Source of the DNA: Paenibacillus vietnamensis
GTDB lineage: Bacteria; Bacillota; Bacilli; Paenibacillales; Paenibacillaceae
Length of the DNA stretch: 64,000 nucleotides
Reading direction: 5' to 3'
Assembly: GCF_020169515.1 (NCBI RefSeq)
Contig: NZ_JAHMHW010000003.1
Span: 434,001-498,000, forward strand
Positions 1 to 9,091 of this stretch are shown here, in pieces. Made by a program: the position numbers and the translations under genes. Positions within the stretch are counted from its first letter, which is position 1, and every line of letters begins with the position of its first letter. The notes beneath the pieces are model-generated. The model saw only the letters and a list, made by a program, of their open reading frames with translations, did not search any database and was not told the DNA's origin.

Positions 1-2796
1 GTGTACGACGATTCAGAACTTCAGTCCGCGCTAGAGACAATCTACGATCCGGCAACCGGAAAATTAAAACCGGAAGCGTTTCCGCCCGGGTACGGAAATG
101 TTCCAGGCCCGGAAGGCCCGGAAGGTCCTGAAGGGCCGGCGGGGCCTGTGGGGCCGGCAGGACCACAAGGGCCACAGGGACAGGCCGGACCTGCGGGACC
201 GCAAGGTCCCAAAGGCGACACAGGACCGGCAGGACCTCAAGGCCCCCAAGGACTCCAAGGTCCGATAGGACCAGCAGGTCCCCCGGGACCGGCAGGCTCC
301 GACAGCGGCTCCACGCTCCCGGGAGTAGTCTATGTGCTTGAAACGGACCGCTGGGGCATCCAACCCGGCATACCGGCAAAGCCTTACGCAACCATCGATT
401 ATACACAGGCCGACGCCAACATCCAAGGCTTTAACAACGCAATCGAATGGGCGGCCGACAACGGATACAGCCAACTGGTCGTGCCAACAGGAGCCTATGC
501 CATCTGCTATCCCCGCACAATCATGATTACGCGCAGCAACTTTACCGTAGATTTTAACGGGGCCACCCTAAAAGTCATCTACGATTCAACCCGCAAATCC
601 CCATTCGATCCCCGTCCCAATGCAACGGATTACTACAATTTTCCCGCCAGAGGACAAGATGGAGTCAGCATTAAGCTGCAAAGCGCTACAAACTCGCACA
701 TCAAAAATCTGATCCTGATCGGCTGCAAGGAGGACCGCAGCTTTGACTTTTCCCCCGAAGCCTCGATCGAATGGACATACGGCATTCAAGTCATTCGCGG
801 CTCTTCGTATTGCTCCGTCCGCAATTGCAAGGTGAGCAGCTACATGGGTGACAGCATTTCCTTCGACAGCACCGCCTATTACGATTATGCCGAATTCGGC
901 CTTGGTCTAACGGTTAACGACGTGGACCGCCAGACCGGAGCCTTGATCGCCGCCACAGGCAAAACGCTCGTTTCCCAGCTCCTCACCCTTCCGACGACCG
1001 ACTATGACAGCTTCCTGGTCGCCGGAGCCGGCTATACGCGCCAAACCGCCATCCTGACAAAAGAAGTGAGCGTATTTTATTACGATGCAAACAACGCATA
1101 TATCGGACGCTATGAATTCAAAAAAATATATACGCCGATTTCGATCCCGAAAGCCGCAAAAAAATTCAGGCTTCTCTTCCACAACGAAACCGTTACCACC
1201 AAAAACATGCAAATCTCACTCAAGTTCGGCCTGACCCCTCATCATAATTTGGTGGAATATTGCGAGGTATACAATCTTCACCGGGGCGGAATTACGCTTG
1301 GCGGCAATTACAATACCGTTCAATACTGCAGCTTGCATGACGGGACCGGCGTGCTGGACCGGAAACCGCTGTTCACCGATCCGACCCGCTACGGAATCAA
1401 TCAGGAGGACTCATACGGGGACAACTGCATCATCCGAAATAACTTGTTCTACAACCTGCATCACGGTATACTGGCAGGCTGCTATACAATTGAAATTCAT
1501 AACAACCATTTTTATAACCTCGGCGGAATAGGCATTAACCTGTATTCCCTACATGCCGCGTTTGTCAAAGAAAACTATCTATACCGCTGCCAAACGGGTA
1601 TCGGCTTGATGACGGCCCACCTGCAAAATGCCCATGTCAACATCGAAAACAACACGATCGCTTTTACGAATAATGTCGGACTTGCAGGCGAAGGCTACGA
1701 CGTCTATTTTCAGCGGAACACGATCATTGACGCAGCAATTTTCACCTTGCCAAACGACGACCGCTTTATTTGCAAAGGCAATAACTTCAGGTGGACGGAA
1801 GCTTATTCGGGAGTGCCTGCGATTACGGTGAACAGGGTGGAAGACTGCTCCTTCGAAGGCATGACACAGCAAAGGGACGTTTATTTCAGAGTTTATGAAA
1901 TCGTGAATACTGTCATGATCAACATGAATGTGCGCATCGAAACGAGAAATCAGAAAACTGCCGCCGAGCAGGTAACCTTCACCGACTGCCGATTCAATAA
2001 ATGCCTGCTCAATAACCATATCCTTGCGACCAAACAAAGAACCGCCGTTTTAAACAAATGCAAGCTCACGGATACCGTCGTGAAGATCGGCAACATTAAC
2101 ACACCGGGAGAATCTCCGGTCACAAAGCTAATCGACTGTCAATTTCTGAGTACCGCAAACATCTACTTCTTCCAGACCGAATTTAACGCCGGATACGGCT
2201 GGATCGAGGTCAACCGCGGCCATTTCGAAATTTCAAACAGCAGCTTCCTGTACTTCCTGACGAATTTATTTAACGTAACGGGCACGAACAGCCTCTTTCT
2301 GAAAAATTCCCGTATCGTTTATACGGGCACCGGCAAACTCCCCTTGCTTTATTACAACATTACCAATAAAAAAGCGGTCAAAACGTTTGTGTCCGACCGG
2401 AACGTCTTTATTAATATTCAATTGCCGGCCTCCGAAGCAGGCGTATACCTGGATTACGATCCAAACGAGGAAGGCTTGACTCCTCCCGCATCCGGCGAAT
2501 GGTTTAGAGGCGACACTTACGCTAATGCGGCGCCGGCTGCGGGTGCAAACGTTGGCTGGATCTGCACCGTAACCGGTATCGCGAACGGAGTGGCGTGGTC
2601 GGCCTTTACTGCAAAGGCGAAAGGAGACCGCATCAACGCCGGAGGACATGTCTATGAAGCGATCACCGCGGGAACGACAGGCTCGACGACGCCGGCATGG
2701 CCGGTTTCCTCAGGAGCCGTCGTTGCCGACGGCAGCGTAACCTGGCAGGAAATCGGCGCCACTGCGGTATTCAGGCCTTACGGCCAAATTTTTTAA
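1..2796 (+). CDS. Collagen-like repeat / right-handed beta-helix surface or tail-fibre-like protein (5' end uncertain)
   Basis: The reading frame begins with GTG at the first base of the window, so the true start may lie upstream. Residues 36-101 are about 21 uninterrupted Gly-X-Y triplets rich in Pro, Gln and Glu, as in bacterial collagen-like proteins that form trimeric stalks. From about residue 110 the protein resembles pectate-lyase-superfamily beta-helix proteins: an entry segment with '[15 protein letters not shown]' and '[13 protein letters not shown]', followed by many short N-rich coils. The last 100 residues (around '[14 protein letters not shown]') resemble small modules found at the ends of phage tail and carbohydrate-binding proteins. 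No signal peptide is visible in this reading. No phage structural genes follow, so it may be a lone surface or spore-associated fibre rather than prophage. The function is inferred from fold only. Confidence 0.75.
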   Translation: MYDDSELQSALETIYDPATGKLKPEAFPPGYGNVPGPEGPEGPEGPAGPVGPAGPQGPQGQAGPAGPQGPKGDTGPAGPQGPQGLQGPIGPAGPPGPAGSDSGSTLPGVVYVLETDRWGIQPGIPAKPYATIDYTQADANIQGFNNAIEWAADNGYSQLVVPTGAYAICYPRTIMITRSNFTVDFNGATLKVIYDSTRKSPFDPRPNATDYYNFPARGQDGVSIKLQSATNSHIKNLILIGCKEDRSFDFSPEASIEWTYGIQVIRGSSYCSVRNCKVSSYMGDSISFDSTAYYDYAEFGLGLTVNDVDRQTGALIAATGKTLVSQLLTLPTTDYDSFLVAGAGYTRQTAILTKEVSVFYYDANNAYIGRYEFKKIYTPISIPKAAKKFRLLFHNETVTTKNMQISLKFGLTPHHNLVEYCEVYNLHRGGITLGGNYNTVQYCSLHDGTGVLDRKPLFTDPTRYGINQEDSYGDNCIIRNNLFYNLHHGILAGCYTIEIHNNHFYNLGGIGINLYSLHAAFVKENYLYRCQTGIGLMTAHLQNAHVNIENNTIAFTNNVGLAGEGYDVYFQRNTIIDAAIFTLPNDDRFICKGNNFRWTEAYSGVPAITVNRVEDCSFEGMTQQRDVYFRVYEIVNTVMINMNVRIETRNQKTAAEQVTFTDCRFNKCLLNNHILATKQRTAVLNKCKLTDTVVKIGNINTPGESPVTKLIDCQFLSTANIYFFQTEFNAGYGWIEVNRGHFEISNSSFLYFLTNLFNVTGTNSLFLKNSRIVYTGTGKLPLLYYNITNKKAVKTFVSDRNVFINIQLPASEAGVYLDYDPNEEGLTPPASGEWFRGDTYANAAPAAGANVGWICTVTGIANGVAWSAFTAKAKGDRINAGGHVYEAITAGTTGSTTPAWPVSSGAVVADGSVTWQEIGATAVFRPYGQIF

Positions 2797-2800
2797 TCTC

Positions 2801-2828
2801 CAAGCACCCTTACCGGGTGCTTGTTTTC
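2801..2828 (+). terminator. Intrinsic terminator after the collagen-like gene
   Basis: A hairpin with arms caagcaccc and gggtgcttg starts four bases after the TAA stop and is followed by a short T-rich run (ttttct). It terminates the plus-strand gene before the convergent HRDC gene. Confidence 0.8.
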
Positions 2829-2838
2829 TGTCCGCGTC

Positions 2839-3837
2839 TCAAACCGCCTTGCTCGTCTTGCTCCTGCGGAAGCGTAATCGGATCAGACGGAGTCTTTCGT
2901 ACAGATGGTCGACGGATTTCCCCGTTTGAGTGTCATCCGGCACTCCATATACCTGGTGCAGCACCGGCTTCAAATATTTGTCTCCGACTGCGGCAAGCGC
3001 ATCCCAAATCAACTGCTGTTCCTCGTCAGGAACCTCCGCGAGCTCGCCTGCCACAAACGATTCGAAATCGTAGCCCTCCTGCTCCATCTGCTCGATGCGC
3101 TCCAGCAGCTCGCGGCGCGGCAGCGCGAGCTCCGTTTCAAGCTGACTTAAGCTCACTCCTTGCTGAACGGCCTTTAAAATGTGCTTCTTAGCCTGCTGCT
3201 TGTCCATTTGAATTTTGAATTTCGTTTCCTTCTGTTTAAAAAGCCACTGCGTATAGGCAGCGGTATCGAGCCGTTCCGTGACCCATTGCAGCGGAAATTC
3301 GGTCATGCGGCTTGCCTGCCCGGTGATCGCGAGCACTTCTTCGGCATATGCGGCATGCTTCGCCGTGCCCCAGCCCGGAATTTGAATCAGCTCCTCCGCC
3401 GTCTGCGGAACGAATGCGCTGATCATCCAGAGCATCCTGTTCGTAGCAATCAGGTAAGCGGAGCGCTTCTCAGCCGTGGCTTTCGCCCGGCGCCATTCGC
3501 GCAAGGCTTGGAACAGCTCCTGATCGGCATGCAGCTCGCCGTAGCATTGCAGCATCGATTGAAAGCTCCCCGCACCCGTGCGGCGGTCATCCAGCATCCC
3601 GTCGATGATCGGCGCATATCCTTCTCCCATAACTTTGGCGATTCCATGCCGGAAAGCCATAATCATCTCCTCCCAGGACGTTCCTTCGAACCAGGTTTGC
3701 GGCGCTTCTCCATTCCGGTCCCCCTCCATCCACAAAACGGCCCATACCCCTTGGCGCTCGCAGATAGACAGCTGGGCACTTTCAACCCGCTGTCCTTCCC
3801 CCGGCTTCTCGAACGTATTCAAAAAAACGATTTGCAT
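2839..3837 (-). CDS. HRDC-domain protein of unknown role
   Basis: The 332-residue protein starts at the ATG at 3837, which has GGGAGG ten bases upstream; the open frame continues back to 3975 but that part crosses a terminator hairpin and has no ribosome-binding site. The N-terminal third (MQIVFLNTFEK...) is a small mixed alpha/beta domain. The middle, around 'ELFQALREWRRAKA...YLIATNRMLWMIS...ELIQIPGWGTAKHAAY', fits the HRDC fold of RecQ and RNase D, a helical nucleic-acid-binding module. The C-terminus is helical and ends in a basic stretch. No helicase or nuclease domain is attached, so only a nucleic-acid-binding role can be suggested. It is transcribed alone, divergent from the gene at 4073. 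Confidence 0.7.
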   Translation of the reverse strand: MQIVFLNTFEKPGEGQRVESAQLSICERQGVWAVLWMEGDRNGEAPQTWFEGTSWEEMIMAFRHGIAKVMGEGYAPIIDGMLDDRRTGAGSFQSMLQCYGELHADQELFQALREWRRAKATAEKRSAYLIATNRMLWMISAFVPQTAEELIQIPGWGTAKHAAYAEEVLAITGQASRMTEFPLQWVTERLDTAAYTQWLFKQKETKFKIQMDKQQAKKHILKAVQQGVSLSQLETELALPRRELLERIEQMEQEGYDFESFVAGELAEVPDEEQQLIWDALAAVGDKYLKPVLHQVYGVPDDTQTGKSVDHLYERLRLIRLRFRRSKTSKAV

Positions 3838-3916
3838 GCTACCCCATCCTCCCATATCATTAAATTTGCGAATGTTGGTACGGAGCGGCCGGGCTCCCGC
3901 TGCGGAATCGGCCTTA

Positions 3917-3963
3917 AAAAAACAAAAAAGCACCCCTTCCGCCATAAGGCAGAAGAGGTGCTT
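3917..3963 (-). terminator. Leader terminator / candidate attenuator upstream of the HRDC gene
   Basis: On the minus strand the arms aagcacctctt and aaggggtgctt enclose a loop and are followed by a run of T residues interrupted once by G. It lies between a plausible promoter (TTGTCA, 17 bp, TAGCAT near 3985-4020) and the HRDC start at 3837, with no minus-strand gene upstream to terminate. It therefore looks like a leader terminator, which would act as an attenuator if an alternative fold exists; I could not identify one. Confidence 0.6.
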
Positions 3964-4010
3964 CCTCACGTCCAATCATTCGATTGCTTTCATGCTAACA
4001 TAAAGGATGG

Positions 4011-4039
4011 TTTATGACAAGCCTTTTGTTATGTATAAT
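4011..4039 (+). promoter_or_regulatory. Candidate sigma-A promoter of the 4073 gene
   Basis: A perfect TATAAT -10 element at 4034-4039 has a weak -35 (TTTATG) 17 bp upstream. The downstream gene has a good ribosome-binding site (ggagg, eight to nine bases before ATG). Confidence 0.5.
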
Positions 4040-4072
4040 AATCTAAACTAACCAAAGTGGAGGATATCCAGT

Positions 4073-4369
4073 ATGCTGCTGCCTGATTTCGATTTTATGT
4101 CCGATAGCACCGAAGAAACGTCTACCCGATTCGTCACCTTCATCGGTCCCAGTCTCAAACGCTTTGATCTAGCCGTCACAGCCACTAACCGGTTTTACGG
4201 CAAAAAGCTGGTCACCGATCTCCAATCGGGCAAAACGGCTATCATCGGCCCCGACGACCTCGAAGAAGAAGGTTATTTGGAATTTACGTATAAGCTGTCG
4301 GAGGAAGAAGCCGGCGAGCTCCGCCAATTTTTGTATTTTGTTGTAGGAACGGTGCATTTTACCGATTAA
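4073..4369 (+). CDS. Small conserved protein, DUF3055-like
   Basis: A 98-residue soluble acidic protein. The central part ('RFVTFIG...RFDLAVTATNRFYGKKLVTDLQSGKTAIIGPDDLEEEGYL', here abbreviated) matches my memory of the Bacillales family DUF3055, of unknown function and about this length. It has no signal peptide or membrane segment. The ATG at 4073 is preceded by ggagg. A second small gene follows 53 bases downstream on the same strand and shares the terminator at 4706-4755, so the two may be co-transcribed. Family assignment is from recall and not searched. Confidence 0.65.
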   Translation: MLLPDFDFMSDSTEETSTRFVTFIGPSLKRFDLAVTATNRFYGKKLVTDLQSGKTAIIGPDDLEEEGYLEFTYKLSEEEAGELRQFLYFVVGTVHFTD

Positions 4370-4422
4370 TCGGGGTACACTGAAACCGTAGTAAATCTAC
4401 GCATCAGGAGGAGCCTATTCCG

Positions 4423-4707
4423 ATGGATCGCTTTATCAATGAAGAACGCCGGCCGTACACCGATTTGGCAACCGTGGAGTCGCAGCGCAATGAGCTGACT
4501 TCGGAGGAATTTCCGGAAGGGCCTTACGGCTCGGGCATGCGGGTGGAGTCGCTCGGCAAAAGCAAGCCGTGGCGGATCGACCAGCGGTCGCAAAAAGCCT
4601 ATGACTACGAAAATCACATGCTGCATGACGAATTGTCGCGGGATTATGCCGGCGAAGACGATTACGGAGATGGAGATTCCATACCGGAAGTGCTTGACGA
4701 GCCTTAA
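4423..4707 (+). CDS. Small acidic conserved hypothetical protein
   Basis: A 94-residue, highly charged protein (MDRFINEERRPYTD... ending DSIPEVLDEP), rich in Asp, Glu, Arg and Tyr and without hydrophobic segments; much of it is probably disordered. The start has aggagga ten bases upstream. I do not recognise a family. It is the second gene of a two-gene unit with the 4073 gene and is followed at once by a strong terminator, which supports it as a real gene. Confidence 0.6.
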   Translation: MDRFINEERRPYTDLATVESQRNELTSEEFPEGPYGSGMRVESLGKSKPWRIDQRSQKAYDYENHMLHDELSRDYAGEDDYGDGDSIPEVLDEP

Positions 4708-4755
4708 CAAAAGAGCCCTTAGCCGCCCGCACCGGCAGCTAAGGGCTCTTTTGTT
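4706..4755. terminator. Bidirectional intrinsic terminator
   Basis: A nearly perfect 18-bp inverted repeat (aacaaaagagcccttagc / gctaagggctcttttgtt) with A and T runs on its two sides serves both the plus-strand gene ending at 4707 and the minus-strand symporter gene ending at 4778. Confidence 0.9.
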
Positions 4756-4777
4756 ACTATCAAGCTTTCGGCAGCCG

Positions 4778-6133
4778 TTAAGCCGGGTTCAGCTCAAGCT
4801 CATCCTCTTCCCCACGATTAAAGGCTTCGCGGTCGAATTCGCCCTCCGAATTCGCTACCAGCAGCGCCGTTACCGTTGTGCCTGTCGCGTTGACGGCCGT
4901 TCGGCCCATATCGATTAACGATTCAACGGCGACAACGAGCGCGATCCCTTCGAGCGGCAAACCGATGGCCGTCAAAACGACGGTCGTCGAAATCGAGGCC
5001 GGTCCCGGCACGCCGGCAACGCCAATGGATGAAATGACGCTTACGAGCACGATCAGCACATAATCCGTAGCCGTCAAGCCGATTCCGTAAACCTGGGCGA
5101 CGAATACCGAGACGACGGCGGGCCAGATGCCCCCGCAGCCGTTGAAATTCATTGTCGCTCCGAGCGGGGCGACAAAGCTGGCTATTTTCGGAGAAATCCG
5201 CAGCCGCTTCGTTATGACCTCCAGGTTAATCGGTAGCGTCGCGAAGCTGCTGCGGGTCGTAAAGGCGACGGCTGCCGTCGGATAGGCTTTTTTGAAAAAT
5301 TTGAGCGGATTCACCTTCGCAACAAATGAGACGAGACCGCCAAACACAAACACGAAATGCAAAATCAATGCAATATAGCTTACGACGATCAGCATCGCCA
5401 GCGGCTCAAGCGTTTCCCAGCCGTAGCGTGCCGCCATTACTGCAATTAACGCATATACGCCGTATGGGGTAAATCGTAAAACGTATTTTACAACCTGATG
5501 CATAATTTCCGTTGCCGACTGAATGAAGGCTCTGAAGGGCTGCACCGCGTCCGGCTTTTTCGCCCCTACCTTCACGACCGCTACCGCGATGAATAAAGCA
5601 AAGATAAGGATCGGCACGACTCTGCCTTCGGCTGCATCGTTGATCGGATTGGACGGCACCTGATCCAAAATAACCTGGAAGAAACTCGGCACCTCACGCG
5701 CTTCGAAATTTTCCGGCTTCGTCATGGCAAAACCCGCACCCGGGTTGATGAAGGAAGCAACGAGCAAACCGATTATTGCGGCAATACCGGTCGTCGCTAA
5801 AAACCAGCCGATCGTCTTGATGCTGAGCTTTCGCAAAAATTCTATATTCGTAATGGAAATGATGCTGTTAATGACCAGAACGAAAACGAGCGGGATAACG
5901 ATCATTCGGATCAAATTAATATAGATCGAACCGACCGTGCCGACTCCCTCCGTCTCAAGCTTAAATGCATTAAAGACGATACCTGCGGCCAGGCCTAAAC
6001 CTAGTGCGACAAGCACCCTTGTCCCGAAGCCTACCCGTTTCTTCGCCAAGTAATACAAAATTCCGAGCAGTACGGCCGAGACGGCCAGCGAAATCCCGTT
6101 CGTCTCGATTGCGGTTAACAAGTTATTTTCCAT
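4778..6133 (-). CDS. Dicarboxylate/amino acid:cation symporter (DAACS family), possibly cystine-type
   Basis: This 451-residue polytopic membrane protein has the DAACS fold (GltP/DctA/TcyP): eight hydrophobic segments with re-entrant loops. The serine-rich hairpin appears as 'FTTRSSFATLPINLE' and the substrate/sodium motif as 'GATMNFNGCGGIWP'. A late 'GVAGVPGPASISTTVVLT' and 'DMGRTAVNATG' complete the transport core. It would import an acidic amino acid, dicarboxylate or cystine with Na+ or H+. The overall N-terminus (LLGILYYLAKKRVGFGTRVLVALG) resembles the cystine transporter TcyP, but the substrate motif is closer to general family members, so substrate is left open. It is transcribed alone. 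Confidence 0.85.
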   Translation of the reverse strand: MENNLLTAIETNGISLAVSAVLLGILYYLAKKRVGFGTRVLVALGLGLAAGIVFNAFKLETEGVGTVGSIYINLIRMIVIPLVFVLVINSIISITNIEFLRKLSIKTIGWFLATTGIAAIIGLLVASFINPGAGFAMTKPENFEAREVPSFFQVILDQVPSNPINDAAEGRVVPILIFALFIAVAVVKVGAKKPDAVQPFRAFIQSATEIMHQVVKYVLRFTPYGVYALIAVMAARYGWETLEPLAMLIVVSYIALILHFVFVFGGLVSFVAKVNPLKFFKKAYPTAAVAFTTRSSFATLPINLEVITKRLRISPKIASFVAPLGATMNFNGCGGIWPAVVSVFVAQVYGIGLTATDYVLIVLVSVISSIGVAGVPGPASISTTVVLTAIGLPLEGIALVVAVESLIDMGRTAVNATGTTVTALLVANSEGEFDREAFNRGEEDELELNPA

Positions 6134-6256
6134 AATCGTCTGTGCTTCCTTTCCGGCAGATGTCTAAGATGTCTCGCACCTGTATCATCGTAAAATTAAC
6201 AGTGTTACCTATTTTTTCACATCGTTAGTTGGAATATGCACCCAGTCCCTGACCGG

Positions 6257-7051
6257 TTAGTACACCTTCTTCAGAAAAGCAAGGCTTGCTTCGAGCGCCT
6301 CCTTCAAATGAAGCGTCGCTCCGCGGTAAGGATGCTCGGCGCCAAACGTGTGGTCAGCTCCGTCAATCGTCACGTATGTTTGATCCGGCACCTCTTCCCG
6401 CAGCCTTGCGTTGGCGGCGATCAGCCTCTCGTTATCTTTGCTCCCTTGCACGATTAACGCAGGCTGCTTCAGCGTTTTGAACCGGCTCAAAATATGATAC
6501 CGGTCTCCTCTCGCGCTCACATCGTCCGCAATCACTTGCTGAACCAGCGAAACGTCGTTTGAATTTTTCGCTCCCGCTAGAGGAGCCGCACCGCCGTTCC
6601 ATACGATAACCGCCTGGATGTCCTCAGGCTGCTCGGCCGCCGCGATAATGCTGCTTGAACCCGCGCGGCTATGCCCGATAACGGCTACCCGTCTTTCGTC
6701 CGCTTCTTCGCTTAAGGGCAGCAGACGCTGCTTAATGTGACGCAAAATGACCTCCAAATCGATAAGCTCCTGAGAAATCGTGCTCGCTTCCGCGATCACC
6801 CGTTCGGATAACCCCTTCTCCTTGGCGGTTACGCGCGAGAAGCTGAAGCTGACCGCGTAAAAGCCTGCTGCAGCCAAGCTGTCCGTCACCTCGGGCCAAA
6901 ACCCCCAATCCCTTGAGCCTCTGAATCCGTGCACAGCGACAATTACCGGTTTGGGCGAACCGTCCTGTACAGCTTTCACATTCCCGTGCAGGGAGAGCTG
7001 CTCGTTCAGTCTGATATCAAACGGTTCGGAAACGATCGTTTTTTCGGACAT
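6257..7051 (-). CDS. Alpha/beta hydrolase (dienelactone hydrolase/BAAT-like)
   Basis: A soluble 264-residue hydrolase. The oxyanion region is 'VAVHGFRGSRDWGFWP', the nucleophile elbow is 'GHSRAGSS' (Ser after Gly-His), the acid is probably the Asp in 'VQGSKDNERL' and the catalytic His is in 'GADHTFGAEHPY', giving a complete triad. Such enzymes cleave esters or lactones in the cytoplasm. I chose the ATG at 7051 because GGAG lies eight bases upstream; the in-frame GTG at 7060 overlaps that site. It is monocistronic, separated from the PhyH gene by a terminator. Confidence 0.85.
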   Translation of the reverse strand: MSEKTIVSEPFDIRLNEQLSLHGNVKAVQDGSPKPVIVAVHGFRGSRDWGFWPEVTDSLAAAGFYAVSFSFSRVTAKEKGLSERVIAEASTISQELIDLEVILRHIKQRLLPLSEEADERRVAVIGHSRAGSSSIIAAAEQPEDIQAVIVWNGGAAPLAGAKNSNDVSLVQQVIADDVSARGDRYHILSRFKTLKQPALIVQGSKDNERLIAANARLREEVPDQTYVTIDGADHTFGAEHPYRGATLHLKEALEASLAFLKKVY

Positions 7052-7109
7052 TCCAATCACTCCAATCTAAGGATTTAACGTTACCCGGCGTCTTGCCGGC
7101 TGTGGATGC

Positions 7110-7150
7110 AAAAAAACGGAGGCTCCCTGTGAGATAGGGCACCTCCGTTT
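7110..7150 (-). terminator. Intrinsic terminator after the PhyH-type gene
   Basis: On the minus strand arms acggaggtgccct and agggagcctccgt are followed by TTTTTT (7111-7116). It lies about 150 bases past the stop of the 7296-8075 gene and upstream of the hydrolase gene. Confidence 0.8.
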
Positions 7151-7295
7151 GTACGGTCGCATGCACGGCATAATACGTTAACAACATATACTTCATAACT
7201 CTTATCAGAATACTTGGATATAATCCATTATGACCTGCAGAGCTTCTGATTGTCAACCCTAATCACAAAGCAACTCCTGCCCTTTGCGGAAAGGA

Positions 7296-8075
7296 TTACG
7301 TGTTTATGATCTCGTATTTCGGCTTGACGTTGTTAAAATCCGGATTTTCTCCGCTTACCATCAGCCCCATGCCCCAATCGAAATGCACCTGCTCGGTAGG
7401 AGGATCGGACGGGTCGCGGTACTGGAACAGAACATTTCTGCGCGTCCGTCCGCTGCGGTTCACGTCGGAGCCGTGGATCGTCAAATAATTGAAAAAAAGC
7501 ACGTCTCCGGCCTGCGCAGGGCAAGGCGTTCCCGAAGAAATCGGATGCTCCTTATGGTTCAAATAATGCCTGCCGACATGCGGGATCGGTCCTTCCTTAT
7601 GGGAGCCCGGCACGACGCAAAGGCAGCCGTTCTCCATGTCCGCATCATCGAGATGGACGCTTGCAGCAAGCATGGAATGGTCTCGATGCGGAAAGTACGG
7701 GTAGTCCTGGTGCATCGGAAATGCCGCTCCGTTAGACGGAGGTTTGACGAGCATCTTCGAATGGTGCAGTTGCACGTTGGGGCCGATCAGCCCCTGAAGC
7801 ACCGTCGCCATATTCGGATGAACGACCGCCCGCATAAATGCCGCATCATGATAATGAACGTCATGGAATCCCTTCAGCACCAGCTTCTTCAACTGCTCCG
7901 GCGGCAGAAAATCCCCCTGCCAGGCATGATTGTCATGCGCTTCGGCGCGGGCCGCGCGTTCGATGATTCCCTCGACGGCCGTGCGCATTTGTTCGACTTC
8001 CTCCCTGTTGAATACTCCCTTTACAAGCAAATAGCCATTTTCTTTGTAAAATTGCACATCCGATTGATTGATCAT
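7296..8075 (-). CDS. Phytanoyl-CoA dioxygenase (PhyH) family Fe(II)/2-oxoglutarate oxygenase
   Basis: A 259-residue cytosolic protein with the PhyH double-stranded beta-helix. The iron-binding HxD is in 'FPMHQDYPYFPH', the distal His is in 'TIHGSDVNRSG', and the following Arg residues (RTRRN) would bind 2-oxoglutarate. 'NGCLCVVPGSHKEGP' is the typical core strand. These enzymes hydroxylate or halogenate small molecules; the substrate cannot be deduced. The gene is divergent from an AraC regulator with a cupin sensor domain (8199-9080), a common arrangement in this genus that suggests the regulator controls it. Confidence 0.88.
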   Translation of the reverse strand: MINQSDVQFYKENGYLLVKGVFNREEVEQMRTAVEGIIERAARAEAHDNHAWQGDFLPPEQLKKLVLKGFHDVHYHDAAFMRAVVHPNMATVLQGLIGPNVQLHHSKMLVKPPSNGAAFPMHQDYPYFPHRDHSMLAASVHLDDADMENGCLCVVPGSHKEGPIPHVGRHYLNHKEHPISSGTPCPAQAGDVLFFNYLTIHGSDVNRSGRTRRNVLFQYRDPSDPPTEQVHFDWGMGLMVSGENPDFNNVKPKYEIINT

Positions 8076-8198
8076 CTACATTTCCCTTCTCGCATATTAG
8101 CGGTTAATGTAGTTTAATTATAGATAATCATAGGGATTATTGTATTTGCACCCAGCTGACATGGTTTTGCAAAATGACGCCATAAGGGGGAACATTTT

Positions 8199-9080
8199 AT
8201 GTTTCAGTGGTCGGAAAGCGAAATGCGGTTAAACCGCTACGCGCGTTTGCTGGCGGGGGATGAGTTAACGTTTCATGTGCATTATTGGGGAGTCGTCCGG
8301 CATCTTCCGGCTAACGTGCCGCACCGGCATTCGTTCTACGAGCATTGCTATGTCGCTGGTGGAAGAGGAACTTATATCGATGGGGACAGAACGTATCTTT
8401 TACATGAAGGCGCGGTGTTCTGTTCGCGGCCGGACGTCATGCATCAGATACGGGACGTTGAGCAGCTGGATTTGCTGTACGTCGCATTCGAGCCTGACGA
8501 GAAGCTTTCGGACGGCACCGCCTTTGCCGAATTCACGAATGCCGTGAACGGCGGCAGCGTTTGGCTTGAGGGACAATCCGGCTCCCCGCACATACAGCTA
8601 TGGAGCTCCATATGCGTGCCGGTATCGGGGGCAGGCGCGCTTCCCGTAACGCTGCTGCCGCAGCTGGCTCATGGTCTGCTATGCTCGCTGCCCGCCCTTC
8701 TCGGGACAGCCGGGCAAACGAAGCAGCCCCGCCCTTCCTCGGACGCCTCGCTGCTAATCCACCGGGCCAAGCTGTATATCCGGGACAATCTGGCCAGCAA
8801 GCTGACGCTTGCCGAGGTCGCCGGCTATATCAACGTATCCGAGCGGCATATGTCGCGGCTGTTTGCCGGCAACATTTTGGAGAGCTTCTCGGCGCTCGTG
8901 CGGCACGAGCGGCTCCGGGCCGCCGAACGCCTGCTCATCCAGTCGCAGGCCCCGATCAAGGAAATAGCCGAGCTATGCGGCTTCTCCTCGGTTCATTATT
9001 TCACGCGGCTTTTCGCCGAAGCGAAGGGAATCCCGCCGGCAGCTTACCGTGCGGCTGTCCAGCTGCAGCGGCAGAAATAA
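8199..9080 (+). CDS. AraC-family transcriptional regulator with N-terminal cupin domain
   Basis: A 293-residue regulator. Residues about 20-110 form a cupin/AraC-binding domain ('VPHRHSFYEHCYVAGGRGTYIDG', 'HEGAVFCSRPDVMHQI'). Residues about 190-290 contain two helix-turn-helix motifs ('KLTLAEVAGYINVSERHMSRLF' and 'IKEIAELCGFSSVHYFTRLFAEAKGIPPAAYR'). It would sense a small molecule, often a sugar or carboxylate, and activate nearby genes. It reads away from the PhyH oxygenase gene across a 123-bp shared promoter region, making that gene its likely target. Confidence 0.9.
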   Translation: MFQWSESEMRLNRYARLLAGDELTFHVHYWGVVRHLPANVPHRHSFYEHCYVAGGRGTYIDGDRTYLLHEGAVFCSRPDVMHQIRDVEQLDLLYVAFEPDEKLSDGTAFAEFTNAVNGGSVWLEGQSGSPHIQLWSSICVPVSGAGALPVTLLPQLAHGLLCSLPALLGTAGQTKQPRPSSDASLLIHRAKLYIRDNLASKLTLAEVAGYINVSERHMSRLFAGNILESFSALVRHERLRAAERLLIQSQAPIKEIAELCGFSSVHYFTRLFAEAKGIPPAAYRAAVQLQRQK

Positions 9081-9091
9081 CGGAAAGTGTC

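Noticed and set aside
64..474. Minus-strand open frame opposite the collagen-like region
   Set aside because: It is a by-product of the 9-bp Gly-X-Y periodicity and gives an Arg/Ser-rich product with no homology or ribosome-binding site.
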